Part shown: positions 47,842 through 59,145 of the stretch, piece by piece | Layout: each line of letters begins with the position of its first letter | Position numbering within the stretch: position 1 is the first letter of the stretch | Source: Ophioderma brevispina | Taxonomy: Eukaryota; Echinodermata; Ophiuroidea; Amphilepidida; Ophiodermatidae | NCBI GenBank assembly: GCA_023653785.1 | Contig: JAMKCH010007100.1 | Location: 62,001-126,000 of the forward strand | Length of the DNA stretch: 64,000 bases | Direction of reading: 5' to 3' | Translations under genes and position numbers: made by a program | The notes under the pieces: model-generated | Databases searched by the model: none | What the model was told of the DNA's origin: nothing | The model's input: the letters and a program-made list of their open reading frames with translations, nothing else

Positions 47842-48771
47842 TAAGTAAGGTAATAAGTATATAGTTTTTAAATGAACTACGAGCGCAATAATAATTGGTA
47901 AGATTAGCTGCATTTATGAAAACAAGTATCGGAGGCAGGAGTTGAATTTGATGAATTCTTCTAATAGAGTAAGGTAATAATAATTGTTCCAAATATCACT
48001 ATTAGAACGGGCACGTTCTTACAAAAAAAAATTACAAAACCTTGTCAAATAAACAACAGATACTTGTGAAAACATGCGTAAAACTGCCGGTATATCAGAG
48101 GGTTCATACTGCGAGAGGCGCTGAAAAGGCTCTGAACTAGTTGATTTAGCACACAAATTATCTCACTTAGCTATATTTGGAATTGAAGTGGGTACGTTTG
48201 TGTAAAGGTCAGTACACCAACTAAATGCTTTCGTTTAATTCAATTCATAGTCTTGGCGCTTAGCATAAGAATGTTTGTACTGTTTTTGAAGTAATCTATT
48301 TTATTACCAGGCTGAAACAATTCACAAAAACGAAACTAAACTAAAACCAATTAAAAGCGTTTGCAGAAACAGTTTTGTGTTGATAGATTCGAGAATGGTC
48401 ACCAGGGGAAGTAAGGACATGCCCTTGTAAAGTGCATTTATGCTCAGTAATTCACACATGCATATTAGATGATAATAAACAGATATTTGGTGTCAGTGTG
48501 CTAACAAGAATATAACCTTACTAGAAAAGAAGAAAAGCCATTTGAAATGACGCTCTATAGAGGTTGATTTAAATTGATGAAGCTGGACACATAATGTAAA
48601 ACCTATTAACGCATTACACGGTTAACTACGGTTTCGTAGACTCTGTCCATTAAAATAAAGTCTTTACAAGTCGTATGCAAGAACCAGACTTTTCATTTTG
48701 TAGTGATCGTTCGTTAACAACGTTTGATAAAAAAAACTACTGATGGCTGAGATATAAACTAATATGAAATC

Positions 48772-48838
48772 TATTATCTCCATCGGGAATCGAACCCGGA
48801 CCTCCTGTTTTCTAGAAAGGCGCCTTCTAAGCTATCGA
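48772..48838 (-). repeat. tRNA-like (SINE head or tRNA pseudogene)
   Basis: The complement contains TAGCTTAGAAGG (A box) and CCGGGTTCGATTCCCG (T arm/B box) at the right spacing. The acceptor stem does not pair well and the anticodon stem is poor, so this is not a functional tRNA gene. Confidence 0.45.
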
Positions 48839-49574
48839 GGAATGATATTTATTTACATGCCTATGGATCAAGTTCCCTTATTTGACAACATTTATTTAAA
48901 GATTAAAGTTACAGACAAGATGAAGAAGCAGTATTTGACTTTCGGTCTGACTCTGGCTTCGGTATCCTTTGTGATGACGTGCCCACCTAGCTGTGAAGAT
49001 ACCGGTGATATGTGCCCACCTCTACCGCCACCGCCTCCTCCACCTAAGCTGAATGACGAGCAAATGCAGATGATACAAAATGAAATGGAAAAGTATGTAT
49101 AGAAGAGTAAATGTTGCAAGAGTTTGGATCACGCGGTAACATAGCTAGCGTTTATAATTAAAATGTCAGTGTATTGCGCTCTCACCTATTATCTTGAGAT
49201 AACTTCAAATAACAGAGGTAAACATCGAATAACGGTCCTTATCATGTTATTTAGGGTCAGGTTTGTTATCTCAGAAAGTTATCTCAAATTGGGCACCCTT
49301 ATCTCGAGAGATAAGGTGAAAGTAACTTCACTTAATTTGAATGACTTAAATCAGATTTTCACAGTACGGGGAGTTGCATTCGGTCACAATATTTGCATTG
49401 AGCAATCCCAATGTGGGACGGTTCCTGTTCTATATGTATTGATTGCATTTGGTCACATGATTTTGTACTCAGCAATTCCACTGTGGAAATCAAGGTTGAG
49501 GGTTAGGATCGCTTTCCTGTCTCAAAATACCGCGTGGTTTTCAATCAAGGTTTATAAACAAAGTTAGGAGTTAA

Positions 49575-50320
49575 TGGTAGAATTATATTGTAACATTTTG
49601 AAGAACCTTGCAGACAACGCAGTTGAGAGAGATCGATCTATATTTTTTAGGCTTGTGTTGAAGATGGGAACTACATTGGCTAACTTCCATTTTCAGGAAG
49701 GGCAAGAGAAGATGGTGATCTGAAAGAAGACAGAGTTGGTGAAGTACACCTAAGATCTCTGTTAGAAGACTCAAAGTTTCCAAATTTCTTTAATGAGTTA
49801 GGACATTTGAATAATCAAAATTTTAGACAAAAATCCTTCGAAGAATAGTATTCACAAGACTAGGAGAAGTAGAAAGGTCAAGAAGACTATGTTTCATAGA
49901 TTCACATATTGTTGGTCTATACCTAGACAAGATCTGATAGAGTATTGTAGTAGTAGAATGGAGTTAAAGATTTAGTAACGGAATCCGAATGTTCTGGACC
50001 AAATGTAGATGTGCACAAAGACAAATAAAATGTAAGGATAGAGATGTAATAGGAAGAGAGGGGAAGGTTTAGTGTATAGTTGGAGTTGTCAAGTTGGAGT
50101 TGTCTTACATTAATGTCATGGAGGAATTCCGGGATATTCTTTACCGCTCGCGAATAGGAATTCATGACAAGCCCCCGGACCTGTTCCTGGTTGGCAGTCT
50201 CTTGCTGTAATCTATTGGATTTATTTTGGTGAGAAGGTGACCAAAATAACGAATATTTTGGTATTTCGATGGTGAAAATCGAACAACTATTATCAATCAG
50301 TTCACTATACCCCATTTCAA
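49575..50320 (-). mobile_element. LINE remnant in intron 1 of gene 2
   Basis: The complement near 49,600-49,690 reads KPKKYRSISLNCVVCKVLQN, a degraded form of the NYRPISL..VVCKVLE motif in non-LTR reverse transcriptases. The neighbouring antisense frame up to 50,315 may be its upstream part. It is antisense to gene 2. Confidence 0.55.
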
Positions 50321-51734
50321 AGTCAGATTATTTTGGCTCATGAGGCAATTCCCACACAAACTCCGCTTAGCAGTACATTACATTATTTGTCAAAATAAAT
50401 GATTATAAGGTAAGGAAAGGGCTTTCGTTTCAGTTTTACGTTTATCATATCCTTGCGGCAATGTTACGATATTTTAAACCGCTGAGAACCTTGAACATGG
50501 AGGTCGACCTTGATCATTTTGAAAATTACAGGAAATGGCGTTTCATATTGTACATCGAAGCTAGTGATAAGTGCGCCGTGGGTTGCGCCAATTGCTATTT
50601 GCAACTGTAATGTCATTTAACACTTTTACTACATGTGTCACGTTTTGCATCTGGGTAAAGAGTAAATACTACATAAACCAATGTTGTATATTGCATAACA
50701 CTAAGCCTTTGTAAGTCACGGCTGACAATGATTTACCAGAGACAAGGGTGGTCAACTAATTAATAAATCTTTAGTTGAAGTGGATTTTCAAAGGTATTTG
50801 TAATTGTAGCGTTATGCAACACAAAACCTTGCATTGTGTGGTGTTTAGTACCAGCTTAGATCTCAAAAGAGAAACATCAGAAATATGGTTAGTTTCTTAA
50901 ATGACTGAGAATTCTGTCACTTGGCCCAGGTGTTTACAAGCTTATGACTGATGAAAATGACCAGTTGTCGTTGTTCTTTCAAGGATCATGATGTTCAAAG
51001 CAAAGCCCGACTTACTGCGTGATCCGGCAAACCAAAAACCTATTGTGACTCTCACCGCAGATCAGATGCAAGATTCGCTGGACAACTTTCCCAGTTACTT
51101 TCGCAGTGAGACAGATCTGCCTCCGTTACCTTCAAACAAACGAAAACGACGACAGACCGGCGTTCGAGTTTGTGAACCAACTATGAGCTGGGAGGCTATT
51201 AGCATTGCTGTTAATGCCGATGATGAAGTCGTTCAAGTTGTGCAGGTAATTGTTGAAATGTGTATATTGTGTCTAAATATTGTTTCATGATACAGGATTC
51301 CTTTAATTCAAATCATTAGTCATTTCATTGCTAAATATATAAGCATTCATTCGGAATATCTAAGCATTGTGTATTGTGTGTTAAAAATTGAGTTTCATCA
51401 TTTCTATTGAAATGGCTGTAAGTCTAACGATAAACGTCTTATTTACTCTAATCAGCGAGGTTTATTAAGTGTATGGTCACCACCCCATTGCAGATTCTTC
51501 AAATTCTTTGTCCAGACTGGTTTGCAAGGCGATTTTTGTATCTTTACGTTACTAATCGCGCATTGTGTATTCAAAATTGAGTTTCATCATTTCTACTCAA
51601 ATGGTTATAACTCTAACGATAAACGTCTTATTGACTCTAATCAGCAAGGTTTATTGAGTAACAATGTAATGTCTTGTTAATGTGGTCACCATCCCATTGC
51701 AGATTCTTAAAATTCTAAGTACAGGTTTGAAAGT

Positions 51735-51835
51735 AATTTTAGTCCGCCGGGAACCACAGTCCGGGCTCCATAGAAAACAACGAAATAATGCGTAAAACTA
51801 TAATGTTGCGTGAAGAGTCAACTGAATCGAGTGCA
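51735..51835 (-). repeat. Dispersed repeat R1, copy in intron 2 of gene 2
   Basis: The complement carries GTTGACTCTTCACGCAACAT and GTCTATGGAGCCCGGACTG, matching 55,195-55,270 closely and 37,860-37,920 more loosely. Confidence 0.55.
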
Positions 51836-51889
51836 GGTATATATTGCTAGATGTTGTATTTATTGTGTCTAAATATTGTTTCATGCCAC

Positions 51890-52440
51890 AAAATTCCTTT
51901 AAAGCAATATTGGCACATTTTTGAAGAGCGCCCCCAATTTTAAAAAATGATATTTTTTTGCAAAGTTACGTTGGTAATTGTCTAGGAAACTATACCTGCG
52001 AACGAGAATGGTAAAAAATGCGTATTTATCACAAAATAAGCGATTTTGTAATTAGAATTGGGATCCCAGATTGGACTTAACGGCAGAGCTGGAAATGCTA
52101 CGTTTATGTCCGTCCATGATGAAATAGTGCCACCTCGAGAAAATAACCTCTAACTTGACTTGCCCGAACTATTAAAACAACTAATGGATGAGCGTAGACA
52201 CGTACATGGCGCTATTTCCCGGCTATTTCACATTGGAAGGCCGTTTCCAGCAGCCGTTGAATTATTATCGGGGATCCCCGATAATAATTATTCTAGTACA
52301 AAATTCCTTCGTTTGTGACACATAGACATTTTCGAGCTTAACCATTCACAGGTATAGTTTACTAGCCAGTTACCAATGCAAGCGTGTAAAAATCTCCAAA
52401 TTTTGAAAAATTGGGGGCGCCCTTCAAATAATAATATTGC
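51890..52440. mobile_element. Long-TIR element with TTAA target site
   Basis: The ends read AGCAATATTGG at the left and AATATTGCT at the right, each next to TTAA. The arms continue inverted for well over 100 bases, sharing GCGCCCCCAATTTT, GGTAA.TG.CTAG.AAACT then ATACCTG, and an ATCGGGGATCCCCGAT palindrome inside. It interrupts the third intron-2 repeat exactly at CCTTTAA/TTAATTCC. It encodes nothing recognised. Confidence 0.7.
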
Positions 52441-52679
52441 TTTAATTCCAATCATTAGTTGTTTCATTGCTGAACTAAGCTATTCTGTTGAATGCAGAAT
52501 ATTTTGTACGGAAGTACATGTAAGGCGGTTTTTAATCGTCACACGTGTATATTGTGTACTGTGTGTTCAACATTGAGTTTCATAATTTCTATTAAAATGG
52601 TTGTAACTGTAACGATAAACGTCTTATTAACTCTTATCAGCGAGGTTTTTTGTTCATTTTTTACCGTCACGTATCATTA

Positions 52680-52925
52680 TACTTCAGCACCTGTCCCTAT
52701 AGCCTCGTCTACAAGGTCACGGTTTATTCCGTATATGTTAACAGGGTAGCTAGGACACTCCCTAATGGGGACCAGTTGTGTATCTGGTTGTGCTTTCGGT
52801 GCCCCCCCCCCGGAGATTCATGCCAAAACACACCCCCGGTACCCCTACCCCTCAAAAAGTCAGGTCTGGATACGCCGGTGGTAACTCTCAGTTTCGTAAC
52901 ACCGGTATATATTTGTTTTAATATT
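52680..52925 (+). repeat. Dispersed repeat R3, also in intron 1 of gene 3
   Basis: GCCTCGTCTACAAGGTCACG, GTTTATTCCGTA and GTAGCTAGGACACTC, then TCAGTTTC.T.ACACCGG, are repeated at 61,695-61,790. The copy here is split by a C-rich insert (52,790-52,870). Confidence 0.55.
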
Positions 52926-53707
52926 GGTTTGAAACTGCCAATGCTTTGCGTACTAATCTACTAAATAACATCAAACATCCAGTATGAGTGCTGTGCAGAC
53001 CTGTAGTCTGGATTTATTTGGGGCATTATATTCAAAATATGATTTTAAACATATTAATCTCAAATCATCTACATTTTGCCTTACAGTTTGAAAGCGAAGA
53101 CTCCCAGCAGTGGTTTTTAACAGAAAGTTGCGCCTACGACACCAGTCCACTTACTGAGAATACCTGTACTGAAGAAAGTAGATACGTCACAGCCTACGTC
53201 ATCGATTTGAGTTCTGGTGATTTCTCAACCAAGAAGACTGGATTGAAATAGATTGTTGTGCTACCTATACTTAAGGCATAATGAGCGATTTAATAAATCA
53301 GAAAATCATTTTTAAAAAATCTGATTTGTACATATCTGTGGGGCGTATGGGTGGTCCAACATAAGCTGCAAGTGATAAAATTGAAAATTCTGTATGCACG
53401 AGTATTATGTATTTCATAGCCCAATTGTTGCGATCGCGTTTTCTAGTCAAGGTAACTTTCAAATGTTACCGGTTCACCGCTTATAAATGGTTAAAAGGGA
53501 AATAAAATGTACATTATGAATAGCTGGATAACAATTTGGTTACATTAAAGCGGATGCTTTAAAATACTTGAAAAACAAATACTTTTCTATATGCCGTTTC
53601 CAAGATGTCCACTGGGACGAGAAATGGGAAAGTATGATTAAAGCTGACTGCGGATACCACAGGGGTGGCTATCTTATTTAGCAATACATTCGAATTCAAG
53701 ATTTAAA

Positions 53708-54700
53708 ATATGGATCGGAACCATGGAGGCAACTGGGTGGTCAGGGCCGTAGCCGGGGGGGGGGGGGGTGGGGTGCGGGGTGCGATGTACCCACCCAAAT
53801 CTCCAAAATTCGAAGCGAGCTCGAAAAAAATAGTGGTTTTAGGCTGTTTTTGGTCAAAAAAAGGCAATATTTGGGCAAAAAGGTCCACTTTTGCCAAATT
53901 TACACCCCCTCTATTGTGAAAAGGTCCACATTTGGGAAAAAGGTCCACTTTTGGAAAAATCCACACCCCTTAGAAAAATTCCTGGCTACGGGCCTGTGGG
54001 TGGTATTAGATACAAATATGCAATCTGTGGATATCTTGCTTATAAATTTGTATGACCCAGATGATGATACGCCGGAATTCTATAAAAAGATTCAAAACAT
54101 AGAAAGGTATGATAACCCTCATTGTCTAATATGTGGCGATTACAATCTACAAGGTCAGACCCTGGATACATTTACTACATTATAACTTCCCGCGCTCCTA
54201 CAAAAGAAACATTATATATAACATGAATAGTCTATGAATAATGAATTAGACCTTTGTGACCTGTGACGAGTACGTAACCCTAGTGGTAGCAAACGCTTCA
54301 CATGGCGTAGACAAAAATCCCCTCAAACAGGCGAGGCTTGATTTCTTTGTTTCTTCAAAATTGTTGAATATAATTAATTATTCTGATATTGTGCCTGGAT
54401 AGAGTACAAACCATGACGTTAATTACAATTCAATCGGGAAAAATAAAATGCGGTCCGCGGAAATTTAATAATTCTCTATCAGAGGAAGAGTATATAAATA
54501 ATTATAATTAAAAGTACAATACAAGAAGTCATCAAATTATACTTAGCTACGCCTTATAATCAAACTGGATATGCAAATATTCATCCAAAAGATTTACAAT
54601 TTTTGATTAATGATCAACTGTTCTTTGAGGCATTACTGCAGTATGAACACACCTTAACGGAATGCGCGCGCATCCGCAGACACCTCCTGGATACGCTGGT
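53708..54700 (+). mobile_element. L1/Tx1-like LINE endonuclease fragment, split by a MITE
   Basis: The frame DRNHGGNWVV before the MITE and LDTNMQSVDILLINLYDPDD after it make a typical endonuclease stretch, followed by CLICGDYNLQG (the GDFN motif). Further on, broken frames read RFTWRRQKSP and QARLDFF-like segments typical of L1-group endonuclease ends. No RT domain is present. Confidence 0.7.
53742..53996. mobile_element. hAT-type MITE, 255 bp
   Basis: The termini CAGGGCCGTAGCCGGG and CCTGGCTACGGGCCTG are inverted repeats. It is flanked by an exact 8-bp duplication TGGGTGGT (53,734-53,741 and 53,997-54,004), the hAT-superfamily signature. The interior holds a G-run and repeated AAAGGTCCACTTTTG units. 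It is non-coding. Confidence 0.9.
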
Positions 54701-54719
54701 GATTTGTACTTTTTTATGG

Positions 54720-55100
54720 TAAATTGCGGCTAGAAGCGAGTGTACATTACTGATTGGTTAGCATGGTTCACTCCGCCTTAATATTATTTGAGAGTTTCAC
54801 TTGAGCGCAGTCTAAGTGTATTGCTGTGATATAAATAATAATGGCCTAAACCTATTAAATATAATAACTAAAATAATCAGCGTTGTATCACGATTATCTT
54901 AATCTTCTACGAACACATAGGCATACGCTGCACTACATTTTTACAATCACAAAAATGCTAATTATAACATGGATTACGTGGTTCATAATTAAAGGTTAGT
55001 GACCTGATCGACAACCTCGTCTCCCACTTTACTCCATCAAGATTTTGGTATCAGAAGAAAGCTATTTTCTCATTACCCAGTGAAATTAAGGCCCAGGAAA
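54720..55100. other. AT-rich intergenic DNA and repeat R2 copy
   Basis: The only recognisable piece is 55,020-55,095, the inverted counterpart of the repeat at 46,960-47,070. Confidence 0.4.
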
Positions 55101-55124
55101 TGTTTCGTTTTGATGTTATGAACA

Positions 55125-55290
55125 AAACCGTTGTAGAAGTAATTATTGTCCGGCGTACTCATAGTCCGGGAACAATGGTGAACAATAAGGCAATCGATTC
55201 AGTTGACTCTTCACGCAACATTAGTTTCACGCTTTATTCCGTTATCGTCTATGGAGCCCCGGACTGTGGCTCCCGCCGGACTATATCTGC
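55125..55290 (+). repeat. Dispersed repeat R1, fullest copy
   Basis: It holds TTGTAGAAGTAATTATTGTC, CATAGTCCGGGAAC, TCGATTCAGTTGACTCTTCA and TTATCGTCTATGGAGCCCCG. Other copies are at 37,795 (+) and 51,735-51,835 (-). The open frame across it has no known domain. Confidence 0.55.
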
Positions 55291-55389
55291 TTTCATACCG
55301 TCTCCAAATGTGGTCAACCATATGAATTAACACACATTGTCATATGAGCTAATTTAGTAAATATTCTTCTACAATCCAAACGGTCCACC

Positions 55390-56045
55390 CAATTCACAGA
55401 TAGCAGGAACCTGTTATAACTGGTAAATGCTATTGCTATTCAGCGGTACCTGGGGGTTTTTTAGAAAACATGCTCAATGTATACACTGCATACAGTGCTA
55501 TCATATTACAATAGTATTATCGCTTTATTCCGTAAAGCTTATGTAGGATTAAAATCAGTAACCTCCCACATCCTCCCTCGCTAGTGTGTTGGATAAGAGC
55601 ATCGATTTATAATGCAGGTATCACAGGATCGAATCCAACCACGGCCTTTTTAAAATAAATGTATTTCAATATTGTTTTAGAGTAAAGAGAAAAATTCCAG
55701 GGTTGGTCCAGGGTTGGAAATACGCGCGTGTACAATACGTTAAGGAACATAACAGTAACCTGTTCCACTGGTACCTGCTGTATAGCACTGTATGCAGTGT
55801 ATACATTGAGGTTGGTATTCTGGAAGGGAGACTAACTTTAGACCTGGGTTTAAACCAGGGTTAGTCATACAAGAGGGGACCTTTTTTCTTACAAAATACT
55901 CTAAAAGTGTGAGAAAAAAGGTCCCTTTTTGTAGGACTAACCCTGGTTTAAACCCAGGTCTAAAGTTAGTCTCCCTTTCAGAATACCAGCCTTTGTCAGT
56001 TATAACAGGTACCTGCTGAATAGCATCTGGTTCCTGCTATGTGAA
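55390..56045. mobile_element. Nested inverted-repeat (foldback) structure, about 650 bp
   Basis: Three layers of inverted repeats pair across one centre near 55,890. The outer layer has AATTCACAGATAGCAGGAAC / GTTCCTGCTATGTGAATC and GCTATTCAGCGGTACCTG / CAGGTACCTGCTGAATAGC. The middle layer has TGTATACACTGCATACAGTG / CACTGTATGCAGTGTATACA. The inner hairpin (55,810-55,995) has GGTTGGTATTCTG, GGGAGACTAACTTTAGACC and GGTTTAAACCAGGGTTAGTC with matching complements and AGGTCCC-type arms. The layers are separated by unrelated DNA, so elements have probably inserted into one another. Confidence 0.75.
55580..55655 (+). repeat. tRNA-like segment inside the foldback
   Basis: GTGTTGGATAAGAGC (A-box-like), TTTATAATG in the anticodon position and GGATCGAATCC (B-box-like) occur at tRNA spacing. 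Stems pair only in part. It is probably a tRNA relic. Confidence 0.3.
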
Positions 56046-56099
56046 TCGGGTCAACGGTTGGACATTTAAGTCAAAATTTGTAATCAATTTTTAGGGCCC

Positions 56100-57960
56100 A
56101 ATATGCTTCAATGTGAGTTAAAAAACATTTAAAAAATCGGGTCATGGTCGGGTCTAAGTTGGCCCCATACGTAATATTTTCATATGAATAATAGCCCACA
56201 TGCAGATATCTGGACGCAAACTATGCAGAACCGGAAGGCATCATGGTTTACCACCATGCCAAGGAAATGTTCACGGGTTGTTGCGTTTTGTCAATACAGA
56301 GAATTAATGACATTCTTTTGTTCATACAAAAATTAGCTCACTGGTATTTATTAACAAGCAGATATCAATACCAGAAGTTAACATGGTCTACCACCTGTTT
56401 GATTGATTGAAGAATTTGGAATGTCCAAAACACAATAATGATACCCTCAATGCGAAAATTTTACATACAAAGTCCATACAGATGTGACGACTTATGTCCA
56501 GAATTAAAAGAAGCGTTGCAGTTCAACGATGATATGTCCTCACAGCGAAGACTCCAAAATGACAGCATGCAAAGTTATATAAATCCATGGGAAATATAAT
56601 CCATGGGAATCTTCTCAGCCTTGAAGATAACTTTGTTCAGCAGTTCAAGACGACGGGGGTTGTTCCTTCAATTGACGACACTAAAATTCTGCAGTACAAT
56701 AATGCAAGTATTACCAATGATCCTTATATAGATCATTGGTATTATCACCTAATGTCCGTCTGTCGCCAATGTCCACTTTTAGGAAGTTGGAATCCCTTTT
56801 TGATTCCACAAAACCCTTTTGGCCTGGAAATGACAGCAGACAGCTCAGCTTTCAAGCTCCCGTGATATCCAAATTATAATAAATCCTGGCAATATGTACT
56901 GCACAGATCAACCGTTTTTGCAGATCAAAACTAGCTATATAACTACTGGCTACTGGCTGGCAATTTAAATACTGGCCAAGTTCTCCTTATATACACAATA
57001 TTTACAACTAGTATTTTCTAATACCTAAAAGTTGCTATTACAAAATGACCAATTGGATCACACACAAATGCCATTATATCCATTGCATCATGGGAAACTA
57101 CCAATCTAGAATGATCTCAAAGCATAAACAACTTGACTCATTGTCTAAATTTAGCAATTTGGGGAATTCTGCTCATCTCTTGCACAACATATTACAAACA
57201 AGATAATAACGTTTCTCGTGAGAAATTCTCTCTCTCTAGTTACATAGGGAAATAAAATAATATTTTAAAACACAAAATGGAGGCTACTCTAAATACCTTA
57301 CTACGTGCAAATTTCACGGTTGCTGGATTTTGTTGGTACATTGGATTAATGACATTGACCCCGCATTTGACATTTACATACAGACAGACATCCGTCCAGC
57401 ATTATAACATATACTTGCCGTCAAAATACTTCGTCATGAACGCGTAAAAAGGGCGGAGCTTGTACGTGATCTGAGTTACTCCCAAACTCGCGCTGTTTTC
57501 TCAGTTGAGCGATAATCAGCCAAGTATTTTGACTGCGACTGTAAGTTTCCATTCTTTTGGGCCATACATTTACTGGAGGGTATATCGCAGGAACGAAAGA
57601 ATTGATGATTGCGATGCGAGCGAACAGGAGTCGGCTGCAATATCAAATGCTCGCCAACCATTTATCAGCAGGAGATTAAATTCAATGATGTCATTGAGCT
57701 ACATCAAATCCAAAATTCAATGTGCGATACAAAGGGCCATTAATATTATAGTACAGATTGACTATTACAAAAGCTTATTGATGTGAGTAATGTTAAGACC
57801 TGGAATTATTTTGCCTTTTGCATCAAAACTCATTTGAATGATCAATCAAGTTAATATTGTCTTCACATTACATATTATAACCTGCAATCGGGATAGAACT
57901 TATGGAGGACAATCGGATTTTTATCACCTGAACTGTTAGCCTTTACATTTTGGTGATATT
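56100..57960. other. Intergenic DNA without recognised genes
   Basis: An inverted pair (ACCAATGATC...GATCATTGGT) lies at 56,713-56,742. A GGGCGGAGC box is at about 57,450, followed by an open stretch without a convincing ATG start. Nothing is assignable. Confidence 0.35.
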
Positions 57961-57977
57961 ACTTACTGCCTGGGCTA

Positions 57978-59028
57978 AACAAGAAATTATACACAAGATT
58001 AGAACATCTGATTTATACCTATTGACCAACTCAGGAAATTTTTTTAGTTGGGCAACGTATTTCAGAGTCAGATTCCATTGTACCGTACACGAAGAGTATC
58101 GCCCTGATATACACGTTTGACTTGGTCCAAATTTAAGGGGTGGGTGGATATAAGCATGAATAGAGTACAAATTCAGTGCTTAAAATAACTGAAGCTTGAC
58201 CTCAATTGAAAACTTAAGTTCAATTGGAGCCGGACTTGTGTCATAGGTGCACCATGGAATCCTTCATATGTTGATAAGGTCAAAGGTCAAGTGCGAAGGT
58301 CAAAAGTCATGGTGCGGCCCACAGCTTATATTCTTGAATATTGTGAGCGCGAATGCCGAGAACCGCGAAATTTTATTTATTTATAAAAAAAAATTGTTTG
58401 GCGTTAAGTGATTGTCTTCTTCCTGCATATAGTTATATTTGTCAGTGCCACTGGTTGTGCTTGGGCGTCGGATTGCTTGACTTGAGAAGCGGACCACTTG
58501 CCATTCTTTATGCTTTTTAAACTTGCTTCACATGCTACCTTTGTGTAACAATCCTTGTATATTTTTATATATTTTTTTAAATATATATTGCCAATTGCCA
58601 TAGCCAACATATGTCTGTCCCACGTGTCTGGGCTTGTCTTGTTTGTACACGTAATGTTGTCGTTTGTTTTATTTGTTATTGTCCTTGTCCCGTGCACGTA
58701 ACTTAAGTTAAGAGGTGGGCCATACTTTTTTCGAGCTTGCTCGCTTTGGTCATCCTTCCATTGTTACTGTCTGTTTTCTGATATTCTGAATGAATCATGG
58801 TAAATTAATGAAATGAAAAAAAAAAAACACAAGAAATTATACACAAGATAACAATCTGATTTAATACTAATTGAAAACGTAAATCGTTTTAGTTGGGCAA
58901 CGTATTTCAGAGTCAGATTCCATTGTACCGTACACGAAGAGTATTGCCCTGATATACACGTTTGACTTGGTCCAATATATATAAGCATGAATAGAGTACA
59001 AATTCACTGCTTAAAATAACTGAAGCTT
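57978..59028. repeat. Two 200-bp direct repeats flanking an insert ending in poly(A)
   Basis: The repeats 57,978-58,197 and 58,828-59,028 share ACAAGAAATTATACACAAGA, TTAGTTGGGCAACGTATTTC, ACACGAAGAGTAT.GCCCTG and TATAAGCATGAATAGAGTAC. The 630-base insert between them ends in a run of A right before the second repeat. It holds an unrecognised antisense frame (58,404-58,697). The unit lies 0.1-1.2 kb beyond the stop of gene 3. The arrangement parallels 45,570-46,057. Confidence 0.6.
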
Positions 59029-59145
59029 CAGATATGTAAAGGAGTATGAGTGACTCATGAGGGCATTAAGTCACTTGATATAGACAATATCTGATATGAG
59101 TATTACAGGAGTCATTCCAGTTAATGGTGTTTTTTGACCAAAGGA

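Larger units (their letters stand above)
51240..52650 (+). repeat. Three partial duplications inside intron 2 of gene 2
   Basis: A segment beginning at the exon 2 donor (GTGCAGgta, TATTGTGTCTAAATATTGTT, TTCCTTTAATTC.AATCATTA, TTGAGTTTCAT, ACGATAAACGTCTTA, ATCAGC.AGGTTT) recurs. Unit one is 51,240-51,500, unit two 51,545-51,720 (partial) and unit three 51,832-52,650. Unit three starts with GTGCAGGTATAT, a relic of the exon border, and is split by a TTAA-flanked element. Confidence 0.7.
48920..53274 (+). pseudogene. Gene 2: paralogue of gene 1 with a frameshift in the last exon
   Basis: Exons are 48,920-49,092, 50,984-51,245 and 53,087-53,274 with GT-AG borders and the same phases as gene 1. 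The signal peptide (MKKQYLTFGLTLASVSFVMT), CPPSCEDTGDMC, a longer PPPPPPP run, the NKRKRR cleavage site (residue 114) and RVCEP are intact. In exon 3 one A is missing near 53,231 (gene 1 has ACCAAAGAAG, this has ACCAAGAAG). As read, translation stops at 53,251 with 199 residues and loses the final strand and the CC pair. The next 20 bases still encode the family ending in the shifted frame, up to 53,274. The loss is therefore very recent, polymorphic or a sequence error. Introns are larger than in gene 1 because of repeats. Confidence 0.75.

Noticed and set aside
48772..48838. Functional tRNA gene
   Set aside because: A and B boxes are present but the acceptor and anticodon stems do not pair.
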